This document shows, one piece after another, positions 17,404 through 28,146 of a DNA stretch of 64,000 bases. This stretch comes from Skeletonema tropicum (taxonomy: Eukaryota; Bacillariophyta; Thalassiosirophyceae; Thalassiosirales; Thalassiosiraceae). Numbering within the stretch: position 1 is the stretch's first letter; each line of letters begins with the position of its first letter. The notes under the pieces were generated by a model. The model was given only the letters and a program-made list of their open reading frames with translations. It ran no database searches and was not told the DNA's origin. The stretch spans positions 1,612,001-1,676,000 of the forward strand of contig CM074138.1 in NCBI GenBank assembly GCA_037178625.1, in the 5' to 3' direction. A program made the translations under genes and the position numbers.

Positions 17404-20337
17404 ATGAAGTCAATGAAACTCCTCTCCTCCACAAAAAAGAGCTCTCGGCCATCCTCGGCAGCTCCCAGCAAACCGCCGCCACCATCCTCATCCGGCAACA
17501 AGAACAGCAACGGCCCCATGATGAACGAATCGCTGCTCCAACTGCAGCTCGAGAACACTCATCTGCGCTCGAAACTCGACGCCCTCCTCAACACGGACGA
17601 ATCCAAATCAGAACTGCTCTCACTGCTGCAGCAACAAACGCTCGACAATGAACAGCTGCAACAAAAAGTGCAAATGCTCAATTCTGGCGTGGTGGAGATT
17701 GACAAGGAGCGCAAACGATTGGTCAAGGCGGCTCACTCCGCGCAGGTGGATCTGGACATGCTGCGCCATCAACATGCGGAGGTCTCACAACACTTGCAAA
17801 TGAGGGAAATGGAAATTGATTCCTTGGTGGACCGGGTCAGAGAGCAGGAGAGACGATTGGAGAGTGCCAGTGCTGACAATTCAGAGTTGACTAGTCAGCT
17901 TGCTCAAGTCAATACTTTGTTGGAAGAGAGTGAGTATGAACTGAAAGAGAAGGAGCACCACTGGCACGAGGAGAAGAACAAACTTGATCAAGAATTAGCG
18001 GATAGGGATGACCAGATATCATCACTATCACAAGATCTATCCACATCGACCAAACTCAATGAGGAGCAGTCACGTACTATTGACAACTTGGAACAGTCAC
18101 TCACTAACATGCGCGCGGAATTGAATAAGGTACAATTGCACCATGCTCAAACATTGGACAAGATGGAAGAAGAGTTGGAGAATGAGAGACATGCTCGTGT
18201 GGAGACGTTGGAGAAGTTAACGTCCGCGAGGGAACATTTTCATAAGGAGAATGGTGATTTGGTGGAGGAACTTCAAAGGGCCAAGAATGAATATTCATTG
18301 TTGCAAGAGGATCATCGTGTGAGTGTAGAGGCAGTGAACAAGTTGACGATCGAGTTGGAGGAAGAGAAGCAATCTCACTTCGATGCACAAGAGCAATTCT
18401 GTGCCACAAAAGAGCAGTTTGAGAAGGAGAATAATCATCTTGTCGAAGAGCTTCAAAAGATAAAGACGGATTATGCATCACTGCAAGAAGATCATCTTGC
18501 AAGTGATGAAAGTATCAAATCCTTGGTGAAAGAGATGGAAGATGAGAGACAATTACATGTTGCTACGCAAGAGGAATTGATGGCCACCAAGGAACAACTA
18601 GAGAAGGAGGCAAATGATCTTGCCGAAGAACTCCAAACAACCAAGGATCAGTTGCAAACGACCCAGAATGAGTACCGCAATGTCAACACCGCACATGAAC
18701 AATTGCAACAAGATCAAACCTCTCTTGAGAAGAAGCATTCGGAGCTCCAGCAAGAGAACCTCTATCTCAACAGCCAGATTGATACAAAGAATACCCAGAT
18801 TGATACATTAAATACTGAAAGCGAGAACCAACAATCGCAAAGCTCCGCAAGGATTATCTCGCTGGAGAAAGCATTGGACGATGAAAAGGCGACTGCAAAC
18901 AAGTTCCGATCCCAACTTCGCGAGTTGAATTTGCAACTAAAAGAGAATGATAATGCAACGTCGAATGAGATGCGTACTTTGGAGCGTGAATTGGAGGAAG
19001 CCCGTCAAAAGTATGAGACAATAATTGTCAATCATCAAGATGAAATTCAATCTGTGCAGAAGCAGTACGAAGACGAACTTGAGGAAGTCCGTCAAAAGTA
19101 CGAAACGGTAATTGTCAATCATGAAGAGGAAGTTCAATCAATGCAGAAGCAGTACGAAGATGAACTTGAGGAAGTCCGTCGAAAGTATGAAACGCTAATT
19201 GTCAATCATGAAGAGGAAATTCAATCTATGCAAAAGCAGCATGAGGAGGAACTTGTTGACTTTGAGACTCGAGGAGCTGACGTCATTTCGGATCTCGAGG
19301 ATACGATAACTTCTTTGGAGAAGGAAATTATGGAAGGTAAGATGGGGAATGAAGAGTCTGTGAATAAGTTGCAGCAAGATTTATCTCGTGCCAATATGGA
19401 ACAGAATCGTTTGAATCGCATTATTACTCAGCATGAGAGGAAAGAAGCAGAGCAACAAGAGAAGATTGAGGCATTGAGTTTGTATGGCAAGCAGCGCAAG
19501 GAAGAGGCCAAGGCGCTCCAGAGTGAGTTAGAGCGTGTTCAGGATGAATATGAGAATCAAATCAGAGAGAAAGACGGCACCATGGCTAGTTTGCGCAGTG
19601 AACAGGGAAATATTAGCTCCATCCACGAAAAGGAAATGACAGAGCTGCGAATCACCATTGAAGATATCAAGGGCCAACTCGTATCAGCCAAATCGACATT
19701 GTCAGATCGGACCAACTTGATCCGAGACATGGTCGAGCAAACGAAGGCGTATCAGAATGATTTGGAACGGGAGCGCAGTCGCGCTGTTCAATTGGAAGAA
19801 GCCGTGCGAAGTTACAAAAAGCAGCTAGCAGAAGCTCGCAACTCTTCAAACGGTCTGGAGGAGGAAATCCACGAGAAGGACACACAGTATTGCGAGGCTA
19901 TACGTAACGAACGGAATCAACGCAAGTCTGTTGAAGCAGAGTTGGAGTCTTTCAGACTTTCAATGGAAGACGCACTCCGTCGTAGAAATGAGATGGAGAA
20001 GGAAAATGTGGCGTTGAAGGACAAAGTGCAACGGCAAGAGAAATACATTGGGCGTCTGCAAAACCGTGATAAGCAGAATAGGAGGCAGTCCAACGCTCCT
20101 CGTACTTCATATATGGCAGGTGTCGAGAAGGAGCCCCCAAGACTTCGAATTCATAATCCTCCGGTTCATACTCCTCTGAGGGCTGGATCCAAGATTGGTG
20201 TAGGTCTAAAGCAGTATCAGCCAAGACCAAGAAGTTCAGGGACTGAAGAGAACACGAGGCCAAACTTGTCTCGAAGAATGATGGATGAAAATTTCACAGA
20301 GTCATCACAGACAGAGGAGGTGGCAAGATTAAGCTAA
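17404..20337 (+). CDS. Long coiled-coil protein
   Basis: 977 aa, single exon, ATG at 17404. After a basic, Ser/Pro-rich N-terminus (1-40) nearly the whole chain is heptad-rich coiled coil (Glu, Gln, Lys, Leu) to about residue 890; a basic Pro/Arg/Asn tail ends it. Internal duplications are visible: a ~58-residue unit (LVEELQRAKNEYSLLQEDH, LVEELQKIKTDYASLQEDH) and a 29-residue unit repeated about three times at 19013-19250 (YETIIVNHQDEIQSVQKQ and variants). There is no motor, kinase or membrane domain. The architecture suits a structural, centrosomal, Golgi-tether or cytoskeletal role, but nothing in the sequence decides between these. Confidence 0.8.
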   Translation: MKSMKLLSSTKKSSRPSSAAPSKPPPPSSSGNKNSNGPMMNESLLQLQLENTHLRSKLDALLNTDESKSELLSLLQQQTLDNEQLQQKVQMLNSGVVEIDKERKRLVKAAHSAQVDLDMLRHQHAEVSQHLQMREMEIDSLVDRVREQERRLESASADNSELTSQLAQVNTLLEESEYELKEKEHHWHEEKNKLDQELADRDDQISSLSQDLSTSTKLNEEQSRTIDNLEQSLTNMRAELNKVQLHHAQTLDKMEEELENERHARVETLEKLTSAREHFHKENGDLVEELQRAKNEYSLLQEDHRVSVEAVNKLTIELEEEKQSHFDAQEQFCATKEQFEKENNHLVEELQKIKTDYASLQEDHLASDESIKSLVKEMEDERQLHVATQEELMATKEQLEKEANDLAEELQTTKDQLQTTQNEYRNVNTAHEQLQQDQTSLEKKHSELQQENLYLNSQIDTKNTQIDTLNTESENQQSQSSARIISLEKALDDEKATANKFRSQLRELNLQLKENDNATSNEMRTLERELEEARQKYETIIVNHQDEIQSVQKQYEDELEEVRQKYETVIVNHEEEVQSMQKQYEDELEEVRRKYETLIVNHEEEIQSMQKQHEEELVDFETRGADVISDLEDTITSLEKEIMEGKMGNEESVNKLQQDLSRANMEQNRLNRIITQHERKEAEQQEKIEALSLYGKQRKEEAKALQSELERVQDEYENQIREKDGTMASLRSEQGNISSIHEKEMTELRITIEDIKGQLVSAKSTLSDRTNLIRDMVEQTKAYQNDLERERSRAVQLEEAVRSYKKQLAEARNSSNGLEEEIHEKDTQYCEAIRNERNQRKSVEAELESFRLSMEDALRRRNEMEKENVALKDKVQRQEKYIGRLQNRDKQNRRQSNAPRTSYMAGVEKEPPRLRIHNPPVHTPLRAGSKIGVGLKQYQPRPRSSGTEENTRPNLSRRMMDENFTESSQTEEVARLS

Positions 20338-20671
20338 ATAGCTTGACCGGTCCTCTCTAGAGACACAGTATACATTACAGTTTGTTTCATAGTAATGATA
20401 ATTTAAGTTAGATCCGGGCATCAAATCGACAACAGGGGGTGAATGATTGAAGTACTTATGTTCATTGCTATGCTTGCTCGCTTTGTTGCAGGGCAAGGAA
20501 CGAAGACAAAGCAGTGCGCTGATTTATGACGGCTCGCTCAATGTCACTTTTGCTACGTCACAACTTCAACCTCTCGCTCCGCCCGCCCGCTCTTTTCGAA
20601 TCCGTGCCACATGCCATGCCACAAAACCCTCCTCATACATCTCTCATACTACTACTACAACTACTCCTACA

Positions 20672-21442
20672 ATGAAGAATGCGATAATAACGACCCTCTT
20701 CTCTGTTGCCACTCCGGTGATGGCATTTGCACCCGCTGCGCCATCTCCAAGGACAGCAACATCTACCGAACTGAACTTGTTTGACGGCTTTGAAAATCCT
20801 CTTGACAAAGTATTTGAAGAGGAAGGACCTCTCGGCAAAGGCATTACTGTGGGAAAAGTTCAAGTAGCAATCAATGTACCCGGTTCAGAACGCACATCGA
20901 AAGATTCCATATTTGCTAAACTTGCACAACACGCCCGCGCTGACGACACTACTAGCGGATACGACGAAGATTACGAGGACGGATATGGAGACTCAAAGCT
21001 TTCCAAAATGTGCCATGATGTATGCTTGACGCTCATGAGACAAAGTGATTCTTGGACTGCGGCGTGTAGTGAGAGTGAATGGTTCAAGGAGTCAGAAGCA
21101 GGAAAGGCAGAGAGTCTTTACAACCAATGGGCTGACCGAGAAGCATCTAAATTCGAGAAGGAATACATTCCGGAAGAAGGCGCTGAAGTAAAAGAAGGTG
21201 CTTCAACAGTTGCAATAGTAAGTCTCATAATTGAGATTCAAGGTGACGAAACAAACTTTGATCGTGCCGGTTACAGTTTTGCGGACACAAAAGCCGTGTT
21301 GTCAAGTATCGCTTCAGATTGTCGTGTAGAGGGAGGAGATTGCTTGAATGCCGTGGAAGTGTTCTGGACTCCTTCGGAACCAACTGAGGTATTAACTGAG
21401 CGTGATACAATAGTGGATTTCCCAGAGCTCATTACGCTGTAA
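20672..21442 (+). CDS. Plastid-targeted DUF1517-family protein
   Basis: The reading frame opens earlier (20447), but the best start is ATG 20672, which begins a diatom plastid presequence: hydrophobic signal MKNAIITTLFSVATPVMAFA followed by the AFAP cleavage motif and a Ser/Thr/Pro-rich transit stretch. The mature part (256 aa total) carries DUF1517 features: KVQVAINVPGSE, an acidic linker, LTLMRQSDSWTAACSESEWF, then TVAIVSLIIEIQGDE, AVEVFWTPSEPTEVLTERD and DFPELITL. DUF1517 proteins occur in cyanobacteria and plastids with poorly defined function. Unlike many plant members, no transmembrane helix is seen in the mature region. Confidence 0.78.
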   Translation: MKNAIITTLFSVATPVMAFAPAAPSPRTATSTELNLFDGFENPLDKVFEEEGPLGKGITVGKVQVAINVPGSERTSKDSIFAKLAQHARADDTTSGYDEDYEDGYGDSKLSKMCHDVCLTLMRQSDSWTAACSESEWFKESEAGKAESLYNQWADREASKFEKEYIPEEGAEVKEGASTVAIVSLIIEIQGDETNFDRAGYSFADTKAVLSSIASDCRVEGGDCLNAVEVFWTPSEPTEVLTERDTIVDFPELITL

Positions 21443-21821
21443 GCATACATTTATCGTAGGTGGTTTAGGAGAATAACAAACCTCTACAGGATGAAACTGC
21501 GAAGATCATGAACACATCTTAAGATTGACGTGAGACTGTAGAAGATGCAGGCGAATTGTAACAAAAGAAGTACGGAGGGAAGAATTACTAATTTAGGATT
21601 CGATGGTTACATGTAATCATTATTATTTTTATTTATATCGAAGGCAGGTGGCTGGATGCTCAATTTTTGCGCGTTATCGAACTTCCGCTCACCTGCTTCC
21701 TTCGCGCGATTCTTGAAGTACGTAAATAAGATAGAATCAGAACCTCTATCATTCATCATTAGATATATTCCTTTAGGCGAACAGTGGTATCGTAAATCTC
21801 ATCCCGAACTTTTGACGAAGA
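21443..21821. other. Intergenic
   Basis: 379 bp with an AT-rich 3' region of the DUF1517 gene and the upstream region of the ankyrin gene. An open frame from 21656 runs into the next gene in another frame, without recognisable content. Confidence 0.4.
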
Positions 21822-23120
21822 ATGATCGATTCATTGAATGGTTCAGAGCTCAAAGCAAGTCCCCGGCTATCGTCTGCGTCAATATCTTTTTCAACCAATG
21901 GCACTTTTCCAATGGACTATAGCAGTGAAATTGACGAGAACGATGATGCGAATTCTCTGCTGCAGCTTCCAATATCACCAGTGTCTCAACCAGAAGAAGA
22001 AGAGGGTGACAACGAGGACGACAATGACGAACAAGAAGAAAGGAGCATATCACTGTTGGAAGCAGATACCACGACTTTGTTGGCTGAAGTAGGGGAGGTT
22101 GAAACATCCGACTCAATTCTTCCAAGCGTGCCAAATGAGTTGTCAATATCGACATCTCAAACGAGTCACTGCAACGAAAAGAATTCAAATGGACAAAGTC
22201 CACTGTCAATATCCTCCTCTAATTGCTTTCTTGATGGTATGCAGCTTCTCGTTGAAAGAGGAGCTAATATAAATTTACAAGATGCATTCGGAAGGTCGCC
22301 ACTACACTTGGTAATCGAGAACGCTGATTCTGACAAACATCACGAGTCAATTGACTATCTGCTCCAAAACGGAGCTAATCCGTGTGTACAAGATTTGCAA
22401 GGAAGGACGCCCTTGCATATTGCCGCCAGCGTTGGATGTGTAGAGTGTATCAACAAGCTTATGGAGCATAAAGCAGATCCGAACGTTAAAGATCAAAGTG
22501 GTGAGATTCCTCTCCACATTGCTACAAAGATGATGCAATTGGATTGTATGGAAGCTCTTTCACCATCCTGCGAAGACAGCACTTCAAGTGTTGACTCCGC
22601 ATCATCTATTTTGCAGTTTGAGAATGAATCAAGCTTTTATCATCTCGCCGGTGATAGAATGACGAGGTCAATGCAGGAAATGACAGTTGCCGCTTCTACC
22701 ACTACTATTACTGGCAAAGAGTCATGGCACGACAGTGGCTACTTTACTGCCAGAGGGAACGCTTGGACAAAGAGCAAATATTATTCATCTAACAGAATAG
22801 AAGAAGAGATTGAATCGTCACAAAGCACATTGCGTAGCGAAAGTGAAGACTCTTTGAGTCAGCAGGCATATGCTGTGAACAATACTGGGGGCGAGCTGTC
22901 AAACACAAGAAGGGATACAGCTATTGAATTCATGTTGAGGATTGCATTGTATTTGATTGATTTGTTCTTGAGTATACTGAGAAATCACATTGCGATCAAG
23001 TCTCCTCCGATGGCGAAAGGAAGCCCAGAGCAACAGGAAGAAAGTTGTTTGTCCTTCAAGGAGCCTCCTGCTCACATAAAGGAAGCAATGGATCGCTTCA
23101 AACAGCAGCAGAGGATTTAG
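21822..23120 (+). CDS. Ankyrin-repeat protein
   Basis: 432 aa from ATG 21822. The N-terminus is acidic (EEEEGDNEDDNDEQEE) and disordered. Residues about 135-250 contain three to four ankyrin repeats (GMQLLVERGANINLQDAFGR, SPLHLVIENAD, GRTPLHIAASVGCVECINKL, GEIPLHIATKMMQ). A Ser-rich linker follows, then a hydrophobic helix near residue 370 (FMLRIALYLIDLFLSIL) that could be a membrane anchor or amphipathic helix. It is probably a protein-interaction adaptor. An upstream exon cannot be excluded. Confidence 0.72.
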   Translation: MIDSLNGSELKASPRLSSASISFSTNGTFPMDYSSEIDENDDANSLLQLPISPVSQPEEEEGDNEDDNDEQEERSISLLEADTTTLLAEVGEVETSDSILPSVPNELSISTSQTSHCNEKNSNGQSPLSISSSNCFLDGMQLLVERGANINLQDAFGRSPLHLVIENADSDKHHESIDYLLQNGANPCVQDLQGRTPLHIAASVGCVECINKLMEHKADPNVKDQSGEIPLHIATKMMQLDCMEALSPSCEDSTSSVDSASSILQFENESSFYHLAGDRMTRSMQEMTVAASTTTITGKESWHDSGYFTARGNAWTKSKYYSSNRIEEEIESSQSTLRSESEDSLSQQAYAVNNTGGELSNTRRDTAIEFMLRIALYLIDLFLSILRNHIAIKSPPMAKGSPEQQEESCLSFKEPPAHIKEAMDRFKQQQRI

Positions 23121-23503
23121 CAGAACTTGTGTAAAGTACAGCCGGCATCATCGCTTCTATCTTCTGAGCTGCTTACAACGTACAACATTTGGTCGTTCGT
23201 GTTGACTTCACCACTCAATGGAGTGATGAGCCAATACAGTCAAGCTCTTCCAAAGACTCCTTGTCTCCAAGAGCTCAGTGAGGAGGTAATGGGACGAAAC
23301 ATTTCTCGTGTCATGGAACAGCTAGAATTTTGGTAAAGGAAACGTAGAAGCTCAAGTAGAAGAGAATTGGACATTATAATAAAATTATCTGTATGGAGTT
23401 CCTCTTCCAAAGACATTGCTCAAGCACATATGTGCGAGCAAACCTCTAATGCACAACAACATAATTGATCTTCTTGTGAACAGGAGACGCTTCAGTAAAC
23501 AAT
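23121..23503. other. Convergent intergenic region
   Basis: 383 bp between the ankyrin gene (plus) and the light-harvesting gene (minus), whose 3' ends face each other. It should contain both 3' UTRs; no motif was recognised. Confidence 0.4.
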
Positions 23504-23654
23504 TTATTGAAGGTGTCCAATGATGGGGAGGTCAGGGTCGTATCCAAGGGGCTGGATCTCCTCGTGGACCATAAGTCCGAGGATTCCGAACATAGCGGCA
23601 CGGCCGTTGTTAAGCTCGATGGCACGCTTCTGAAGCTTGGTCTCTTCATCAAAG

Positions 23655-23692
<38 letters not shown>

Positions 23693-23702
23693 TCCAACGT
23701 GT

Positions 23703-23737
<35 letters not shown>

Positions 23738-23900
23738 GATCTCCAACAATCCGATGAAGGCGATGATCTGGCCTTGTCCCTCGAAGGGGATGGCATCAGG
23801 TCCGATCAAGGCGGCAACACCGTTGGGGAAGGAGTCGAAGGAGTTTCCAGCGTAGTCAATGTTTCCGGGGAGGTGGATTCCGGCACGGGTGACGATCTGG

Positions 23901-23965
<65 letters not shown>

Positions 23966-23974
23966 TTCCTGGGA

Positions 23975-24021
<47 letters not shown>

Positions 24022-24136
24022 GCTGGGCACCAAGCTCATCCTCGAAGGCGTTCAAGGAGGTGGTGGCGGCCTTGTTTTGGGCAGGGGCGAAAGCGGCGGC
24101 AGAGCCGACAAGGGCAGCGATGATGGCAGACTTCAT
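23504..24136 (-). CDS. Fucoxanthin-chlorophyll a/c binding protein (Lhcf type)
   Basis: 210 aa, single exon, ATG at 24136. Presequence: MKSAIIAALVGSAAAFAPAQ, a signal peptide with the diatom AFAP plastid-import motif, then a short transit part. The mature protein has the three-helix LHC fold. Helix 1 carries the chlorophyll-binding signature RLRYVEIKHGRIAQLAFLG, the middle helix is GQIIAFIGLLEIAFM, and helix 3 carries KRAIELNNGRAAMFGILGL. It binds chlorophyll a/c and fucoxanthin in the thylakoid membrane and harvests light. The length and the FGWDDFDEETK stretch fit Lhcf antenna proteins. Codon use is strongly biased toward C/G-ending codons, as in highly expressed genes. Confidence 0.93.
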
Positions 24137-25033
24137 GTTGGAATATTGTTGTGATAGATATTATGAGCTTATCAACCTCCATGTAGAGGTAGGTCGGTGG
24201 GAAAAAACAAAAAATCGCAAATCTTTGGATGCCTTCAAGTTCAACAAGATCTTAGGGCTCTCCTAAAATATCATGTTTTGTCGAGTTACAATGTTGAGTA
24301 CAGTGTTGATAAATTATTCGAAAGTCTACTATTTACAAATGTTTAGGTTGTACCCCCTAACTCATGGACACAAAAAGGCCCACGTGTTCAAACTTCATGA
24401 TCTGGATGCTGGCTTCCGGCAACGCTGTCAAGAGACGAAAGTTCTTGCTACCAGATAGAGACAGAGAAATGCGAAGTACATGCTCTCTCTAGAGAGACGA
24501 GATACATGTACATAGTCTACCATTTTTTCCTTGACAACGTTGTATCGATCCCAACAGAAGTTTGATCCTGGTGCACTTGGAAACGTATTTTGGGTTTGGG
24601 TGAATTCTCCTGATATCTATTTGATCGCAACTGGTTTGAAATATAATCAGTATTATTTGTTCGAATCAAGATTGAGTAGGGGTGAAATCGAGCAATTCTA
24701 CATACGTTATCTTATCTGGCAACTCAGCAGCATTCCCTTTTGAGGAGCAAAGTTTGAGCCTAGGCCAAAAAGGCACTTTATCCGGCACCTGGAAAGAGTT
24801 TGAAGCCAACTAAGCACTCGAAAATCCACGGACAGAAGTTTAGACCTATCTTCTTTCAATTCCTTTCCTCAGCTAGCGCAGTGGAGATTATCATCGTAAA
24901 TTTCATTACTGTGCTTTTCTCTTTGAATTCGACCGCTCACATTAACAAGTGAACGATATCATGATCCTTCTTTCCACAACATCAAGTGAGCTCATCTTTC
25001 CTCAATAACTTACAATCCAACTGCTATGAGCTA
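24137..25033. other. Intergenic, light-harvesting gene promoter side
   Basis: 897 bp. The first few hundred bases should contain the promoter of the minus-strand light-harvesting gene. There is a palindromic CTCTCTAGAGAGA at about 24484-24496. No coding sequence is supported. Confidence 0.4.
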
Positions 25034-25633
25034 CTATGTCTTATCACTATCTGATAGAGACATCGATGACGTTTGAGTGCCAATCATTCCCTCTCTGCTA
25101 TCAATCACCATAGTTACTGGCCCGTCGTTTACCAATCCCACGTCCATCATCTCTCCAAATTTACCATCAAATATCTTTGACGGTTCATAGCCATCTCGAA
25201 GCATATCCAAGAACTTATTGTACATTTCACGCGCCTCAAGATTTTTCATCGCCAGCTTATAATCTGGCTGATTCTTCTTGCTCAAAGTTCCATACAATGT
25301 AAATTGACTGACACATAACATTTCATAGTCCTTTTGTTTTATATGTTGCCTCCAAGGCGCTCCGTTATCGTTCTCCCACAGTTTTATCTTCAACAATCGA
25401 TTGGCACAATATTCCAAATCTGAGTCTGTATCTTCGTGATGTAAACCCACCAAGGCTAATGTTCCGGGTCCTATTGCTGACACTTGCTTTTGGTCGACAG
25501 TGACTGACGCCGATTTGACTCGTTGGATGACTATTCGCATGGCTGATGTTGTGTAGGTGTTGGCTAACAGGAGAAATAAGAATGTGCAGACAATTTGATA
25601 CTTTGAAAGTCGGACGAGAGGAGAAAGGGACAT
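25034..25633 (-). CDS. DTD: D-aminoacyl-tRNA deacylase with N-terminal leader
   Basis: 199 aa, ATG at 25633. The DTD core starts at internal Met32 (25540): MRIVIQRVKSASVTVDQ, then LVGLHHEDTDSD, the catalytic SQFTLYGTLSKKNQPD motif and the second conserved motif VNDGPVTMVIDS. DTD hydrolyses D-amino acids (and Gly) mischarged on tRNA, enforcing chirality in translation. The first 31 residues (a basic start, then IVCTFLFLLLANTYTTSA) form a hydrophobic leader absent from typical cytosolic DTD. It may send the protein to an organelle or the ER. The second in-frame ATG at 25540 would give the normal cytosolic enzyme, so dual localisation by alternative start is possible. Confidence 0.88.
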   Translation of the reverse strand: MSLSPLVRLSKYQIVCTFLFLLLANTYTTSAMRIVIQRVKSASVTVDQKQVSAIGPGTLALVGLHHEDTDSDLEYCANRLLKIKLWENDNGAPWRQHIKQKDYEMLCVSQFTLYGTLSKKNQPDYKLAMKNLEAREMYNKFLDMLRDGYEPSKIFDGKFGEMMDVGLVNDGPVTMVIDSREGMIGTQTSSMSLSDSDKT

Positions 25634-26664
25634 AAGTAGACTCGATGATATTATTTCAATGGGGATGATGCTGCTATTATTGTTGCACGGGATAATCTGC
25701 GTGATTTTTCTTGCAGGTATGTTGGCCGAGAGGAGGAGTTGTTAGTTGTCGACTATTGACTATTGCAGTGCGGTACAACATTCAATAGAGCCATCAAAAC
25801 AACATCGACATCGATTTTTTTGGTTTTGCTTTTGGCTTGGGTTTTGCTTTTGCGATACCTAATTGGGAATAGTACAATTATTTTACGTACTAGTATGTTT
25901 GTCATACTTGAACTTGCATACTGTACGTTTGCTCTCAAAACACATGCAAAAAAGTTCAAGTCACTTTTTTGTAGCTTCCAGAAGGAGTTTTTAAAAAATT
26001 CTTTTCGTCACTACACGCACCGGAATTAGTAGCGTGCAGTGACGAAGCCCAAAATTAATATTTTCGCACTCCTATATGTACTTCAAAAACGACCTTGAAT
26101 GAATTTTTGCTTCGCTGAGTGATCGCCAGTCATAAAAAATTAGATATTTGCAAGCGACGACAACCGGTATTGCATATTAATTCCTACGTACACAGGCAAA
26201 CTACTTGATTCGCGCCAAAAAATGGCATCTAAAACGACACAACCATGGTGAAAATGGGCTCCCTACGACTAGCCATAACTCAGTAACTACAAGGATGTTG
26301 ACCCTGTTTCAAAGCGTCAATGTTATTTATTTTGTCCGTAGAAGCTCATTAATACCCCACTTGTCCACTAACTCCCGTAATTGAAGTCAAAGGTAGGATT
26401 TGAGGGCAAACGTACAGTAGAACAAAAGATATTATCTCCCCACTCCATCCCCTCTCTCACTCATGCTATGTCGCGTAATTCACCAGGCAGTGTGCTTCCT
26501 TCGGTAATCTTGGGCTTGGGAGATAAAGTAGGTCAAGGAGATAGTAAGTAGCGGTGCCGAGCCTCTATTCATCAGAGACGACGCAAAGAGCAGGTAGCGC
26601 TGTCTCTAGAAGATTCCTAGAGCCAGCGGCGAAAAAAGATTTTCTGCATCTCTGCCCAATCACA
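25634..26664. other. Intergenic region
   Basis: About 1 kb between a minus-strand and a plus-strand gene, so both promoters should be here. It is AT-rich with poly-T tracts and carries the hairpin annotated at 26004-26046. Coding frames upstream of 26665 lack an ATG. Confidence 0.4.
26004..26046. repeat. Stem-loop, 15-bp arms
   Basis: TTCGTCACTACACGC (26004-26018) pairs with GCGTGCAGTGACGAA (26032-26046), 14 of 15 matching, with a 13-nt loop. It is intergenic and could be a remnant of a MITE or a structured UTR element. Confidence 0.45.
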
Positions 26665-28146
26665 ATGGCGACACCAAAAGTGCTCACGCCTTTCATTGCC
26701 AAGTCGACGAAAGCACTACACAAGCAAGGGCGCAAACACACGCTAATCAACCCAGTGACTGCGAAACCACAAAATTATTACTATTGCCAAACACCATCAT
26801 CCCAAATCCAACATGCCCTTGAATGCGCAAAGCAAGCACAAACAGCATGGGCATCCGAATCACCTGCACATCGCGCATCTATACTTCGAACTGCAGCTAC
26901 TATCATGTCGCGAAGTAAAGATTTATTGAGCGAAATGGAGACTTCCGATACTGGACGAGTCATTAGAGAAACAAAATATGATGTAGATGAAGGTATAGAA
27001 TGCTTGAATTACTATGCAGGCCTGGCAAATACATTGGCTGGAGAAATGTACAACCTACCAGGGAATAATTTAGGTTATACATTACGCGAGCCACTTGGAG
27101 TGACTGTAGGAATTGGTGCATGGAATTATCCACTGCAAGGTGCTCTATGGAAGTCAGTACCTGCGCTAGCATTTGGCAACAGTATGATATTCAAGCCATC
27201 CGAGTACACGCCATCAACTGCACTTTGGTTAGCAGAATGTTACGCCGAAGCTGGAGTTCCAGAGGGTGTCTTTCAGGTAGTATTGGGAAATGGACAAGTA
27301 GGTAACGAGCTGGTAACATCTGATTTGGTCTCAAAGATTTCCTTCACTGGATCAGCCGGAGTTGGAAGGAGAGTCTACGAAACGGCAGCCCGAGGAATGA
27401 AAAAAGTCACAATGGAACTAGGTGGAAAATCACCGTTAATCATATTCGATGACGCAGATTTGGAAAATGCAGTATCGGCTGCTATGCTCGCCAATTTTTA
27501 TTCCAATGGTCAAGTGTGTAGCAATGGCACGAGAGTATTTGTTCATGAATCAATAATTGACGAGTTTGTAGACAGATTGGTGGAAAGAACACAAAAATTA
27601 CGCATCGGAGATCCAAAAGATGACAGTATTGATGTTGGACCAATGTCAAACAAAGATCAATTTGAAAAGGTTCTGAGGTACGTTGACACTGGCGTAAAAG
27701 AAGGCGCATCTCTCAGGTATGGAGGAACAAAAGTAAACGATCTCCCAGAAGAATTGAGAGATGGTTACTTTCTATACCCTGCGATATTCACAAACTGCAC
27801 AGACGACATGACAATCTGCAAAGAAGAAGTCTTTGGAATGTTAATGTCAATTCTTTCTTTTTCATCTGAAGACGAAGTCGTTACACGTGCAAACAATACA
27901 GAATTTGGCTTGGCTGCAGGCGTATTCACTAGTGATCTCCAACGTGGTCATCGAGTAGTCGATAAGTTACAAGCTGGTGTGACCTGGATAAACAATTACA
28001 ATTTAGCACCAATGAATCTCCCTTGGGGTGGTTTTAAGAGTAGCGGCATCGGACGGGAAAATGGCACTGGCGGCGTAGAGTCTTGGACACAACTCAAAAG
28101 TGTTTACCTAGAAATGGGAGGTATCGAATGTGATTACCCTAAATGA
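26665..28146 (+). CDS. ALDH9-type betaine/aminobutyraldehyde dehydrogenase
   Basis: 493 aa from ATG 26665, the first ATG in a frame open from 26554. A complete NAD-dependent aldehyde dehydrogenase: WNYPLQGALWKSVPALAFGN, ISFTGSAGVGRRV, the general-base motif MELGGKSPL, and the catalytic Cys in NGQVCSNGTRVF. It ends with the conserved NYNLAPMNLPWGGFKSSGIG. These stretches match the ALDH9 / betaine aldehyde dehydrogenase branch, which makes glycine betaine or gamma-trimethylaminobutyrate. In a marine diatom an osmolyte role is likely. The length equals the family norm and no transit peptide is apparent. A 17-bp repeat of the sequence around the stop codon lies 77 bp downstream. Confidence 0.9.
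   Translation: MATPKVLTPFIAKSTKALHKQGRKHTLINPVTAKPQNYYYCQTPSSQIQHALECAKQAQTAWASESPAHRASILRTAATIMSRSKDLLSEMETSDTGRVIRETKYDVDEGIECLNYYAGLANTLAGEMYNLPGNNLGYTLREPLGVTVGIGAWNYPLQGALWKSVPALAFGNSMIFKPSEYTPSTALWLAECYAEAGVPEGVFQVVLGNGQVGNELVTSDLVSKISFTGSAGVGRRVYETAARGMKKVTMELGGKSPLIIFDDADLENAVSAAMLANFYSNGQVCSNGTRVFVHESIIDEFVDRLVERTQKLRIGDPKDDSIDVGPMSNKDQFEKVLRYVDTGVKEGASLRYGGTKVNDLPEELRDGYFLYPAIFTNCTDDMTICKEEVFGMLMSILSFSSEDEVVTRANNTEFGLAAGVFTSDLQRGHRVVDKLQAGVTWINNYNLAPMNLPWGGFKSSGIGRENGTGGVESWTQLKSVYLEMGGIECDYPK

Noticed and set aside
23507..24154. 215-codon plus-strand ORF opposite the light-harvesting gene
   Set aside because: It is an antisense shadow produced by the strong codon bias of the light-harvesting gene; the protein has no family features.
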